From Angiostrongylus vasorum (Eukaryota; Nematoda; Chromadorea; Rhabditida; Metastrongylidae), in assembly GCA_018806985.1 (NCBI GenBank), contig JADANN010000260.1, positions 1 through 64,000 on the forward strand: a stretch of 64,000 nucleotides of DNA, written 5' to 3'. The notes beneath the pieces were generated by a model, which did no database searches, was not told where the DNA came from, and saw only the letters and a program-made list of their open reading frames with translations. Positions within the stretch are counted from its first letter, which is position 1. The number at the start of each line of letters is the position of its first letter. Below are positions 1-10,439 of this stretch, piece after piece. Position numbers and translations under genes: made by a program.

Positions 1-269
1 TATTGATGTGCATTGAATCTCAACTTAGCTTTGGAATTACTAGCACTTCACGAGTACCTGCTAGGAATTCTTGTAGAACGTGGTCGAAGAAGAGCCTATT
101 GCATAGATGCATGCGATTTGGTTTCTGCAATGTGGGTAAAGTAATATTACAATATGAGTTAAACTGGGTATTTATCAGAGTATTGTGAGTAAGGTGGATA
201 AGCGCAAAATAATGTGATTCATTACGAGTGGTTCGACCCCACCCCGAGGTCATCAAGCTTCTCATCTTT

Positions 270-690
270 TTACTTATTAACTTGGTTACTTGGATGGCAA
301 GTCTTCACTGGCTGTGCGGGCTCCAGCAGAATTTCCGCTTTTCGGAGTTTTTCCTAATCTAGCCATTGTGGTTCCCTGAAGTCCCGAAGTCAGGGTGGCC
401 AAAGTCTGCCCCAAGCTTCGGCAGCATAGGCAGTAGCCGTCCTTGTGGATCAGAGGGAGATTTGCCACCATGCGACTAGGTTCATACCAGAACGATGATG
501 GGTCTTGGTATTGGTTTATTCTTAGCTGAGTTTTTTAATGGAAGCGATGGATTCCTTCACGACTTTGGGAAACCCTGCGGGGGTGACGAATCACTCCGCT
601 GTCACATCACAGCCCGACACCCAGGAACACTTCCTAGCCACTATGAGACGGTAAACCGTTCGGAGCTTCTCACCTTTTCGCATCGGAAAA
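270..690 (+). repeat. Interspersed repeat family A, copy 1
   Basis: Noncoding repeat of roughly 380-420 bp found six times in the window, at about 270-690, 1030-1400, 13165-13535, 41480-41870, 45250-45640 and 55010-55395. Shared landmarks are a stretch with GGATCAGAGGGAGATTTGCC, a middle part with CTTCCTGATGGAAACGCC, and an end with GACACCCAGGAACACCT followed by GGCGGTAAACCGTTGGGAGG. No frame stays open across copies, so I do not regard it as coding. The class is unknown; I did not find convincing terminal inverted repeats. The strand given is arbitrary and only records relative orientation. Confidence 0.75.
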
Positions 691-1029
691 TTCACACCAG
701 ACTTGTACGGGCCAATTAACTCCCTCAAATCTATGCAGAAGCGTTCTAGCCTGGTTATTTAAGGATTCCATGGAGAATCGACTCTACCAGTATTCTAGAA
801 CATTCGCGACGAAAGGAAAATTCTCAAACAGCAAGCAGATGAACACACAAAATTAGGAAGACCTTCGTGGATGGCGGATGCGCGAAAAAGGAATGGAATG
901 CAGGAAATGCTGAGATCAGCTCAACAGATATGAAGATGGATCATGTGAACAAGAAACCTATGTAGAGGATTTCGCAACTGTGTTGCAAATGTGTATATTC
1001 ACTCCTGTGCCATTTTTTATAACCTATCT

Positions 1030-1400
1030 GTTAGAATCCTCCCAACAGTTTTACCGCCTCATCATGGCTGGGAGGTGTTCCTGGGTGTCGCACTGCGATG
1101 TACAGCGGGGATTCATCGCTGGCAGGATCTCCCAAGCTGAGAAGGGATCGGCGTTTCCATCAGGAAGCCTGGCTAAGAGTAAACCAATACCAGGATCCAC
1201 CACTGTCCTGGTGTCAAAGTCCCATGGTGGTAAATCTCCCTCTGATCCACAAAGGCTGTGACTGCCTGTCGTGGTGGCGATCTGGGGCAGACTTTGGCCA
1301 AGCTGTCCTGCAAATCTCCGACAAATGTCGATTATGCTGGGCTCCGCACAACTAGTGGTGACGGGCCGTTCAAATACGAAGTAAGTAAGTATCTGCAAGC
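1030..1400 (-). repeat. Interspersed repeat family A, copy 2
   Basis: Same repeat as at 270-690 but in the opposite orientation, so the first 1.4 kb holds a head-to-head pair with about 340 bp between. It ends beside a short TAAGTAAGTA run. The open frames of 85-115 codons here are shadows of the repeat, since the other copies have stops in the equivalent frames. Confidence 0.75.
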
Positions 1401-2608
1401 ATGGAACGAATAAGCACTTCTATTTGTTAGCGTTTTTCACGATTACTGGATGGAAAACTCGTAGTTATGAGCGATATAAAAAAAATCATCTTCAATGGAA
1501 AAGTGTAGCAAGGCTACTGTGTACATCTGCAGTAACCACTAACTCGTATTGGTACTCTCTACCATACCCGCGTGCATCGTGGTGTCAAGCGTTGCATTCA
1601 GTTTCAAAATCCCATCAGTCATGGTTCCGCATCTGACCTTATGCCCAATGTCACTTCTTCGTAGATGAGCCCTCTCTGACCACTTCTCTTCAGTTAAAAA
1701 TTTTGTTAAATATAATTTTTTAGAAGCGTTTTAGTGCTAGAAAAGCTCGTGAATGATAATAATAATAATAATAACAATAACAATTGGAAAAACTGCTGAT
1801 AATTTTGAGTGTTTTAAGAGTCAAATACTCGGTAAGCACATCGGCAACGCCACCTTTTCGGCAACTGCTGTGCAATGCTGTCGGGCAACGACTAAGCGAT
1901 TTAACATTAATTTTTGCGACAACGACTGAACCGACCACCTCATCGTCACAAAAATTTCTAGAATTTTGAAAATATCGGAGGAGAACGTCGCCTTGTTCTC
2001 AATTGAGGATCAGCGCCAACGAAGAAACCTTCACTTTTAAATTGGTCCTCACAATGGCAATTGTTGAATTAGTGCAAGTATTCGTCGATCTGAGCACCGT
2101 TATGTGGAAAGTCGGTCTTACGATAGTTCTTACAAGCTTAGACTGGCCACTGGAACGAGCAATGAGAAAGTTAAGAATGTTTGAAAAACCTATATAATAG
2201 AAAAGAATTCTGAAGAACTTAAAGCACTGTGGGGCATCAGATCCTCCCGATGATAATTCCGGGGAACGTCATGTCGTCGATATCAAAATGGCCGAATACA
2301 GACAGGTCTGTCAGAGTAGGGCATACATCACCTCTACCTCTAGTACTACAGGCAGACTGAAAGTAGTATGTACAGAGTTTCGCGGTCACACTAATCTGGC
2401 TGTGTCCTGCACACGAATATTTCTAATTCGTGAAGAATCGCACAATAATCAGTTGGTCAACTACGGCTTCGATATCTCCATTGCGGTTCTCTCAAAGAAA
2501 CTCTGGTGAACGGTTCCGCTATGACGCCGGCTGATGAACAAATACCTGAACGTCGAATAAATGAGTGGTATCACTAACGCGTATATTATGACTGTCTATC
2601 TTTCATCG

Positions 2609-2609
<1 letters not shown>

Positions 2610-2642
<33 letters not shown>
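2610..2642. repeat. (TA)n microsatellite
   Basis: About 30 bp of perfect TA dinucleotide repeat, in the foreign segment that interrupts the NRPS relic, shortly before the inverted-repeat element. Confidence 0.95.
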
Positions 2643-2645
<3 letters not shown>

Positions 2646-2949
2646 TATTAAATTTTTGGAATTTTTTAGAGTCGATTCAACTTGATAGTGAAAACTATTC
2701 ATCCTCTCACCTTAGACATCTCTAAGAGACTGACATCAGTATTTATCAAGAACATAGAGTTACAGAGCAAAGCCCTTTACTCAAAATGCAATCGAATGAA
2801 CGCACGCAGTACCATTTCCAGAAACTGGAAAACCCCTGCAGTAACTTTTATACAGTTTTGAGAGATCATAACGAGCAACCGATTCTCCCTAAATATCAAG
2901 GACTTCATTAACTTGGAGGGTATTGCAGTTCGCCCTATGCACCAAAATA

Positions 2950-4489
2950 ATGCAGCTGCTGGTGGAATACAGGCCTTCGAGTCAGTTCTCGGCACCGTAT
3001 AACCACTAGCTTTAAGCAGAATGCTCGCCTTCGTGAGAAGACGCCACGCGGGACTTTTCGTAGTTGTCACAGAGCAATACCTCAAACTTGGGTAATTAAG
3101 CCGTTTAATACATAAACACAACATCAATACAACAGTAATATCGACGGAGAACTACTGGCACACAAATGAGGCAAGTTCAAGACTATGAGGTGCTGTACCT
3201 AATACTGAAGTGAGGCTTACCAAGGCATAAGAGTATTGTAAATAATACTATTACAGCATTAGTACTATGATAACAGCAATTTGATAACAATGACGAATAA
3301 GAGGGTGCGGATGATGAGGCCCGCACTAGCGCGTACAGTGGCCCAGATGTCGAGGGCTAGGAAAAACAAAACAGTCAGATGAAGATAAGCCGTGCGTTAG
3401 GCCAAGCTAGAGATCATATGTACAGCAGTCAGGTGTACTTTGACACTGATTGATGAGGATAGCAAACCACCTAAGCATCGATGGTGGAAGTGACTACGAA
3501 TGAGATGAGTCATCTGAGGGAACACGGTCAGGCGGCTGGTATTCGATAACGATATGTCTGCAACGTGAAGTTTGAGCATCGATGGGTGCCACCATTGCCT
3601 AAAATATCGTGGGCCAGAAAGATAACTGCTGAGAAATGAGAAGCCTATAGCGGTTTATCAAATACACAGCATGAGTTGGCCGGGCAGCGGCCTTGTAGGC
3701 ATGGCGGTATCGTGTGGAGGAATGGTACATGCCACCTATGGCGTTGCAGACAGAACGCATTTTAGGATAGCCGCCGCTATTGACAACGCACCGCAGATCA
3801 ATTGATAAACAATGAACAGTGACACTAGGAGATGAGGATCAGGATGATGATGACGATACATTGGGCTGGTGGGAAACGTGACGTAGTGACGATGATGCTA
3901 AGTTAACGTACAATTCGCAACTGTCATTCAATAATGATATGATGAGTCCAATGTACAGTACTGACTATGTGCAGTATGACTTAACAACTGCGATAATCTA
4001 CATTGGTGACACACGAGACCAATACGGTACGGACCTAAGAAGCAGACGAGCGCTGACAGGGGCTTACCTGGATAATAATTTACGAAGCTATTTATATGCT
4101 TCCGGAGAAGGCGGTATTTGGCACAGGTTTAGCATCATTACCGAAAAACATCCGTCGGCTGCCTCTCCAAATCCTCTCAATATACTAAGGTCAGCTGGCA
4201 GACGACTGCTCTCGCAAGCATCTTCATGCACTTCTTGTTATTGTATGCACGATAACTTTTGGACAGTAATAACAAACAACAAGTTCAGATTCTAAGAATA
4301 GGTTTGCGTAACAATACTGTTTACAGCGATCGAAGTTCCTTAGCACGGGATCAAGACATTTACGTTCTACGACATTTGCTAGGCAACTTGAGAAAACTGG
4401 ATATGACACTTATTTCCGAAACATACAGTCATGCAAAGATAGAAACAGATATAGAAGGAAAATAGAAGCTTCTGGGAATAGTTGCTATA
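2950..4489 (+). repeat. IR element, left arm (inside the NRPS relic)
   Basis: This segment is repeated almost identically, reverse-complemented, at about 16640-17750. By eye the arms differ by scattered single bases plus one block of about 425 bp (roughly 3203-3628) present only here. One terminus is shared (…GGGAATAGTTGCTATA at 4473-4489). The other end is unclear: the right copy is cut near 17750 by another repeat, so the element may reach further left, towards 2650. A 118-codon frame (3939-4295) is open here but shifts by one base in the other copy, which argues against a functional protein. It lies between the A4 and A7 parts of the NRPS relic, so it or a larger insert disrupted that gene. 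Element class unknown. Confidence 0.75.
3081..3102 (-). other. SL1 spliced-leader exon relic in left IR arm
   Basis: On the minus strand the 22 bases match the nematode SL1 exon at 21 of 22 positions: GG then CTTAATTACCCAAGTTTGAG, where SL1 has TTTAATTACC. GTATTGCTC follows. No U1-like 3' half and no Sm site of an SL RNA gene is visible downstream, so this looks like an inserted or reverse-transcribed leader and not a functional SL RNA gene. The mirror copy at 17601-17622 is identical. Confidence 0.8.
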
Positions 4490-6379
4490 GAGGGTGTGGA
4501 CTAGGTAGAGGATGCTACAGTGATCCAAAGTTAACAGTTTCCCACACAGCACCAAAGTCAACTTCGCAAAGAATTTTCGAACTGGTGATATTGTGAAGTC
4601 GAAAAATGGACGTCTTCAGATTGTCGGACGTAAAGATTTACAAGTGAAAATACGTGGCAGAAAGATTGGATTGCTCGAAACAAGTTTCTTCAACAATCAC
4701 ATCGCCTCCATGCACTCAAACGACATCATTTTAGGTTCATTATCAAATTGGTTAACACGACGATGTCAAAGCAAACAATGTCGGCGTAGGTCACAATAAT
4801 GGTGTTAAAGAACTCGCTAATGTGATATCCGTGCAGTCGTCTCACAAGCTGCTGCGCTCCACAGTACCTCTTGGACTGAAGGAATTCGCACTGAACCAAA
4901 ATGGAAAAGTCGATACAACCCAATTTCCGAAATCTCGCCGACCAACAACGCCATCAAATTTGAGACATTCGAGAAGCAAACTGGAAAAACAGTGATCCGT
5001 CCATTTCCGAAAATGCATTGAAAGGGATCACATAGCAAACGACAGTTTGGGCTTTTTGCGAGGAGAGAGGATTCCATTAAGGTAATTTGATCACAATGGT
5101 CTTTCAGCTCCTATTGCGCAAGCGTTTTTTTGAAAACTCATTCTTCAGGCGATGCTGATCTTATAGGGATCTTGCTCCGCAGGATCTACATATCGATCTA
5201 CAGTCCTTTTTCTCTTTGCGAAGTACTGAAAAGATCGAGTCGTTCCTAAACGAAAACTTCATGCTGTTAAGGAAATCACGGAACGATAAGACTTCTTTAC
5301 TCAATGGTCCACTTTCAGCTCAACAAGGTCCACTGTGATTTCTTGTTAAAATGCATCCGAACCGAACTTCCTGTGTGATTCGTCTTCATATCGATTTCAT
5401 AGGTGTGTTGATCAAGAAAAGGCTGTTGGAATAATTCAATCTCGTTGTCGTGAACAATCCAATCATAAGATCGATATTCTCCCCTATCATCACGAACGGC
5501 TCCTTCTTATATTGTCAGGCGTGATCTTGAAATTATCACGATGGTAGCGTGCTTGAAGACGACGAGTTCGATGATTCATTGTCGTTTTGGATAAAATACT
5601 TAAAGAATTACGAACCCACTACAATTCAAGGAAAAGCCAAAAAAGGCGATACTGACTGAAAAAGCGAGTCACCTGAAGGAAGAAAGTGACTTCATCGATA
5701 GGCCTACAGTAAGAGAAACTTTGTTTAATTAATGTTGTACCCCTTATCATACAGTAATGTTGTCCTTTGCCAAAGCACTAAAAAACGACATACGAGTTGA
5801 ATGATGTGATAGTCGGAAATACTACCGTCAATCGATCTGAGATGAACTCCATTTGGATAGACCTTTTTGCAAGCCCTGTTCCTTTAAGATTTACTGAAGA
5901 GTTTTCTGATATTGAAATACAGTTACGCTGTGTAGTTGATCAACTCTTATCTGTTATGCGACATCAATCCACTTCCCTAGCGAAGATTGTCGAAGACATC
6001 GTCAGGAGTCTAAATTCGACGATATTCAACCCGCTTTTCCAGCATGTCATCACATTTGAAACACGTCCTTCTCCAATTTTCCGTGGATTAATAGTTTTCA
6101 CAAATTAAGATCACTGATGTGCAACTCGATTTTGTTTAATCCAACCACAGCTGTATTTCTCAGCCTGGGAAAGATAGCTTTGGTGGTAATGGCGGAAGTG
6201 TCTCTCCGAAGTTCTTCATCTTGCGAAGCCGAAACTGTTGCACAAAAAAGCAGATGCACCATCAAGGTCTTCTGGAGAAAAGAGCAGCATTGGTTGTCAC
6301 CTTTTGTGATAACTGAACTCTTAATTTGTGGATTTCAGAAAGCAGAAAATATACAGGAATAAGATCCTAATAGGTATAC

Positions 6380-7080
6380 TCACAGAGGAACTATCACAAC
6401 CAGGTACGAGAAGATTCGCAATAGCTCGAGCTGATTCTCATCGACACTGGACTTCGAAGTTGGATATCCCAGATCTTTCAACCTGAAACTCGCAAAAATC
6501 AAAACAAATTAGGTTGTCAGGATAACAGTTCCTCTTTTTCCACTTTAGAACAATATCTGCACATGTCCAACCACGTAGCAAACCTTTTTTTAACGAAAGT
6601 AATAAACGAAAGGATCAATACATTGCTGCAAACTGGAACTTCAGCGAGTGATTCAGTCACTGAAAAACTCCAGAGTTCCTTACCCTATGATTTGTTCAAG
6701 GTATTTTCTGTAGCGGCATAGCTGTTGGCTACTTTTTCCAGCAAGCACTTTTCAATGTAGTCAAAAAAGTGGTGAGTAGTTGATGAAGAAACATTGACGG
6801 GATATTCAGTATGAGGCTGAGCTTCGCAGACCAGTTCAATCAGCTTCCCCTGCGCTGGATTTGCGACATGTGATTGAATGTCACTTTGTACCAGAATCAC
6901 TTCCTTTCCACTGACCAGTGGAGATCCAGTACACTACAGTTCTCGATGGACCTCGTCAAGAGAAAGACAAAGCATCCTTAATGTAACGGTTTCGTCATGA
7001 AGCAATTTCAACCGCATGGTCTCATGGGTGAACCAGAAAAGTTCTCCATTCTTATTGCAAACATAGATTGGAGAATTCTT
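6380..7080 (-). pseudogene. Exon-like fragments of an unidentified gene
   Basis: Two minus-strand segments have convincing splice signals. The first (about 6900 to 6674) ends with ATAGG then GTAAGG. The second (about 6482 to 6386) is preceded by GTTTCAG and followed by GTGAGT, and reads LKDLGYPTSKSSVDENQLEL in one open frame. Upstream, near 7060-6935, is another coding-looking run (FWFTHETMRLKLLHDETVTL) ending in a stop. A single frame does not run through all pieces, so the locus is probably decayed. I do not recognise the product. It lies tail to tail with the NRPS relic. Confidence 0.3.
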
Positions 7081-7125
7081 TTACTTGTTTCTTCTCTATG
7101 AAGCTATTCTATTGCATCACGTTTC

Positions 7126-7460
7126 GTGAGGAATCCAATTTTCAAAGCACATCGTGGTGGAACAAAAAAGGGGATTGTTTTTGTGGAGCGAAAGAAGCTC
7201 ATAATGGATTTTATAAGGCGGATTCACATAATTCTTGAGAATCTATCACAGTACTACTTATTTCCATCCAGATGCTCTTCGACTACGATTTCATGGATTT
7301 GCAAACCCAGGACGACCTCGTCAGAGGCATCATTTCTTCCAAAACCTTCTTCATTTCCTGCCTTCGTCAAGGACATTTTGCATCCAAGCTCGGATCCATT
7401 ACTACGCGGATTCGTCTTCAACGAAGTCAACGATATTACGAAGGAAAACGATGTGAATAA
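7126..7460 (+). other. Region open in all three + frames; unassigned
   Basis: Between about 7240 and 7450 all three forward frames are open and one reverse frame is largely open. The most protein-like reading begins at an ATG right after TTTCCATCCAG (near 7272) and contains FDYDFMDLQTQDDLVRGI. It stops after about 62 codons without a clear donor. It could be an exon of a lost gene or chance; I do not recognise it. Confidence 0.2.
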
Positions 7461-7633
7461 TTGCCCGAATTATTCCTACTTCTGCTTAAATAATCCCAGC
7501 TGAAAGCAAAATAATGTAGGAGCAATGAAACAAGAGCGTACAGCAGAAGTTGTTCTTTAAAATGACACATGACGTGGACGCAAAATTCACGAACAACAAT
7601 TGTAGCACTAGGCAGGGACTCATGGATGCTTAC

Positions 7634-7736
7634 CTTATTTAAGAAAACACATGTTTGGAAGTACTGATGACCTGACGAATCACAAAAAACCTTGGAATAG
7701 CAGCTTTCCCATCGGTTTGCGTTAACGATGTATGAC
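7634..7736 (-). other. Candidate small Cys-containing exon
   Basis: On the minus strand a segment begins after TGTTTTAG (about 7736) and ends just before GTAAGC (about 7635), a good acceptor and donor pair. It reads SYIVNANRWESCYSKVFC and on to QTCVFLNK in one open frame, with three cysteines. Joining it to an upstream hydrophobic run (LVLFVALVQYYNVLF, 7856-7808, ending TTCAG before GTCTG) keeps the frame, but that run has no ATG. It could be a relic of a small secreted protein. No family assigned. Confidence 0.25.
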
Positions 7737-7974
7737 TTCCTAAAACATGGAACGATAAGTGCTATATAGGTTAAAACCAGGATAAAGCTGAGGGAAGCAC
7801 ACATTTCAGACCTGAACAGAACGTTGTAGTACTGAACGAGGGCTACGAAGAGTACCAACAAACATTAAGTGGCGAAGTTCAAGATGTAAAGTGTAATGAG
7901 TATTCTCAAGAGAATAGGTCGAAAATACACAAGAGCTAACTATAAGAGATAACCATCTAAAGCGGAGATGTTAA

Positions 7975-8455
7975 AAAGGATAAAAAAAGGATAAAGCTCT
8001 GGGCGCTGATCACTCTTTGAAAGATGGGCCATTCATTCGATTTCACTGACCATCGTTGGAGGTAAATGAATGTATATCTGGCCCAAACATTGACCCTAGT
8101 GGCCAACCGATGTATCCGGCCACTGCAGCTAAAATGCTCCCAGAGAAGTCTGGTACTAGTTTACCGACCCCGGAGGGATGAAAGGCTTGGTCAGGCATGG
8201 TCGCGGGGATCGATCCCATGTGTATTGCAGGGTGCCTCCTACCACTGCCCTACACACGCAGATAAAGGTCGGCAAATCGTTACCGCATTCTCTGGATAGA
8301 TCGCAGCACTGACTCGATACATCGGTAACCCACCACAAGACATTGTGTTAGCCAGATGTGCATTCAATCACCTCTAACGATGCTCCATGAAGTCGCATGC
8401 ATCGTGTATCCCTCAGGGATTAATCAACGCCAGGAACTTTTATTTTCTTTATATG
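7975..8455. repeat. tRNA-like palindromic element (family B), complete copy
   Basis: The outer parts are inverted copies of each other: the left arm (from AAAGGATAAAGCTCT through TCGTTGGAGGTAAATGAATG) reappears reversed at the right (CATTCAATCACCTCTAACGA … AACGCCAGGAACTTTTA). The interior (8165-8270) resembles an RNA polymerase III promoter: on one strand a tRNA-like box A region (in other copies TGTGGCACAGTGGTCGGAGG) and a box B-like GGATCGATCCC. No open frame. It fits a nonautonomous element with long terminal inverted repeats and tRNA-like internal sequence. Related copies are near 17750-17920, 20275-20570, 20670-20960, 24075-24400, 27600-27745, 32870-33110, 42850-43110, 48495-48870 and 61130-61290, and more degenerate ones near 30230-30450 and 53950-54060. 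Confidence 0.7.
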
Positions 8456-8524
8456 TCATGACGTGCTTGTTTTTCTCATTGCTCGAAATTCCATAGCGAA
8501 TTAGATGTTGCAAATCAAAAGGTC

Positions 8525-8720
8525 CTTAACAGGACAGGCTGAGAGACAGGCGAAACGAAGGACCCGCATGGTGTGGTGGTGAGCGCGCTACTCCCCGGAA
8601 AGGACAATAGCGCGTTCGTTCCCCACTGCAGACACCTGAGGTCCGGAGTTTCGCGAATATCTCAGCATCATTGAACTTATATTTCGCGGTCACCCTGCCA
8701 TTAAAAAGAGTAGGCAATAA
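8525..8720 (+). repeat. tRNA-derived SINE, copy 1
   Basis: A SINE-like element whose 5' part imitates a tRNA: box A-like TGGTGTGGTGGTGAGCGCGC, a CCCGGAAAGG core, and box B-like GCGTTCGTTCCCC. The 3' part (CAAATATCTCAGCATCATTG … AAAAAGAGTAGGCAATAAAT) is shared by all copies. More diverged tail sequence follows to about 8830. Other copies are near 8930-9320, 22150-22260, 23300-23465, 35590-35940, 40700-40985, 40985-41235 and 57915-58135; a distant relative may sit at 32270-32345. Confidence 0.75.
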
Positions 8721-8929
8721 ATAAAATGCTCAAGATTATCTCAGCATCGTTGTGGTTGCATTTCTCATAATATGCTACCGTGAAAAATTGTAGTGTGCAG
8801 CAAATAAAAGTAAACACTAAAAAACTGTTAGAGAACTCACAGAAGAACTCGTGCGAAGCATCTCATTTGTTCCGAAGCACCCTATGATAATCTTAAAGAT
8901 CAACAAATGATTGCTACACATACTGTATG

Positions 8930-9320
8930 GCAATCGTAAAAATCATATTTCGCATTATACCCTGCCATTAAAAAATAGTAGGCAGAAAATAAAACGGTTA
9001 ACATTGTGATTATAACTGAAAAAAAGCCTCAGCTTAACTGGGTTCATTGCCGATTTGCGCTCCTCAGATCAACCCCGCTGTCGGGTGATTGCTGATGGAT
9101 GGCAGAGATCGATAGAACTAGCTGAGAGACAGGTGGAACGAAGGACCCGCATGGTATGGTGGTGAACGCGTTACTCCCCGGAAAGGGCAATAGCGCGTTC
9201 GTTCTCCACCGCAGATCCCTGCAGTACGGAGTTTTGCAAATATCTCAGATCGTTGTAGTTATATTTCGCATTATACCCCTGCCATTAAAAATAGTAGGCA
9301 GTAAATAAAACGGTTAAAAT
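8930..9320 (+). repeat. tRNA-derived SINE, copy 2
   Basis: Longer copy of the same SINE. Upstream of the tRNA-like part it includes the leader seen in other long copies (TCAGCTTAACTGGGTTCATT and GTGATTGCTGATGG). The tail motif TAGTAGGCAG(T/A)AAATAAAA occurs both before (about 8970) and after (about 9295) the unit, so two copies are joined in tandem with a period near 320 bp. Confidence 0.75.
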
Positions 9321-9469
9321 CGCAAAAATCGTTGCTTTGTGGTATGAGAGGCGCGTGTTCTCTTCGACTAAAACGACCCGTTTCTCGGCGGTATAGTGAT
9401 GTACGACTTGAAGCACCCCCTACGAGAACCAACGAAGACCTGCTCTACTATTGTGTCGCAATAAAGCTA

Positions 9470-9860
9470 CATAGCTTCCTAAGGCAGAAACTGCACCAAA
9501 GCAACGGCATACTGAACGTTTGGCGGTACATAACTGGTTTGATTCATCAAAGCTTCCTGATTCCGATTGAAACGACTACGGGCGAGAAGTACTTCCAGCA
9601 AGCCGACGGAATGCACAACAGGAAGGGACTAATCGTCCACAACGATGTGTGGCTATACGTCCTAACAGATGCTTCAAAGGTTGGAAGAGCTGAGCCACGA
9701 AAACTTGCCCACATTCACTATATTTGCAAAACCTTCCGCACTACGACTACCAATTCTACGAGCACTTGATAGTTTCTGTGAGCTAAATTCTTCAGAAACT
9801 AAGTTGCACGAAAAATTAAAAACACCCTTTCAGCGTTTCTCTTTAAAGTGCCCTGCCTAA
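9470..9860 (+). mobile_element. Mariner transposase relic
   Basis: Central part of a mariner-family (cut-and-paste, DDD) transposase. In one frame (9480-9640) it reads KLHQSNGILNVWRYITGLIH and SFLIPIETTTGEKYFQQADG, matching the family block that precedes the second catalytic aspartate. There the sequence has HNDVW where mariners have HDNARP, so the active site is not intact. In a shifted frame (9669-9800) LEELSHENLP and RALDSF match the following block. No terminal repeats recognised. A second, better copy is at 20950-21720. Confidence 0.7.
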
Positions 9861-10176
9861 TCTCATGATAGTTTTATACTTGCACGAATCGGCTAGTATT
9901 TCACGTCGTGCAGCTGATCCTGAAGCGAATAGCTGCGAGCTGTCTATTAAATGTTTAGCGTCAGGCACTGACGGCGACTTAGGATTAGTACTATAATTCC
10001 CTATTTCGACGTGATGACTTTCACAATCACAGCGTCGGCTTTCATCACGGCAAAAAGAATTCTTCACGATTCCCAGGAGCGACATTCTATTAACTTCTGC
10101 AATGATTAATAACTCACTGTTTTGCTTCGACAAGCAAACATGAGGTTGACACTATAAAGTCTATTAGCATACAGTT

Positions 10177-10208
10177 GCTGACGTTTCGGTGGTTTCGTCT
10201 TCTTCAGA
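10177..10208 (-). ncRNA. Hammerhead-like motif, PLE-associated (degenerate stem II)
   Basis: On the minus strand: CTGAAGA, a weakened stem II, CCGAAAC, GTC. This is the core order of a hammerhead ribozyme (CUGANGA, stem II, GAAA, stem III, cleavage triplet). It lies about 230 bp past the 3' end of a minus-strand PLE relic, where PLE ribozymes are expected. Confidence 0.55.
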
Positions 10209-10439
10209 TCCTGCCAAGCTCAAATTGACGAGCAATTTACTCAACCAAACACTTTCATAACCTTTGCAGATAAAACTTTACACATTAGATGGCATTCGCA
10301 TAATAAACAGCTTCTTTTAAACATCCATCGTTCCATCTGTTATAAGTGTTCCATATAAATGGTAGAGAGTAGCCGCACAGAATATTACATGGGTGAGGTA
10401 TATGTCTTGGTCAGGCCATAGAATCCGCCTGAGGTGTAG

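Larger units (their letters stand above)
1969..6108 (+). pseudogene. Nonribosomal peptide synthetase relic (A-T-C domains), nrps-1-like
   Basis: Decayed fragment of a nonribosomal peptide synthetase, a multidomain enzyme that activates amino acids as adenylates, tethers them to a carrier domain and joins them. Seen in order on the + strand: start of an adenylation domain (ISEENVALFSIED at 1969-2010, then a frameshift to VFVDLS...LDWPLERAMRKL, to 2197); A3/A4 core (SRAYITSTSSTTGRLK, FRGHTNLAV, YGFDISIAVL, 2310-2510); A7/A8 (FRTGDIV and GRKDLQVKIRGRKI, 4570-4690); A10 (LNQNGKVD, near 4900); a carrier-like stretch with SSGDADLIGILLRRI in place of GGxSL (about 5145-5200); condensation C1 (PLSAQQ...LWFL, near 5320); and C6/C7 (5797-6108: LFASPVPLRF, MRHQSTSLAKIVED, NPLFQ). 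Frames change repeatedly, stops intervene, and about 2 kb of foreign repeat separates A4 from A7. Introns seem retained, e.g. GTAAGA at 5713. In nematodes, NRPS-1 with PKS-1 makes nemamides; assignment to that gene rather than another NRPS is inference. Confidence 0.8.

Noticed and set aside
1051..1398. 115-codon ORF in family A
   Set aside because: Noncoding repeat: five other copies do not keep the frame.
3081..3102. SL1 RNA gene
   Set aside because: The leader is followed by sequence without an Sm site or SL RNA stem-loops, and it is embedded in a repeat.
3939..4295. 118-codon ORF in the IR element as a protein-coding gene
   Set aside because: The near-identical second copy shifts frame within it, and no domain is recognisable.
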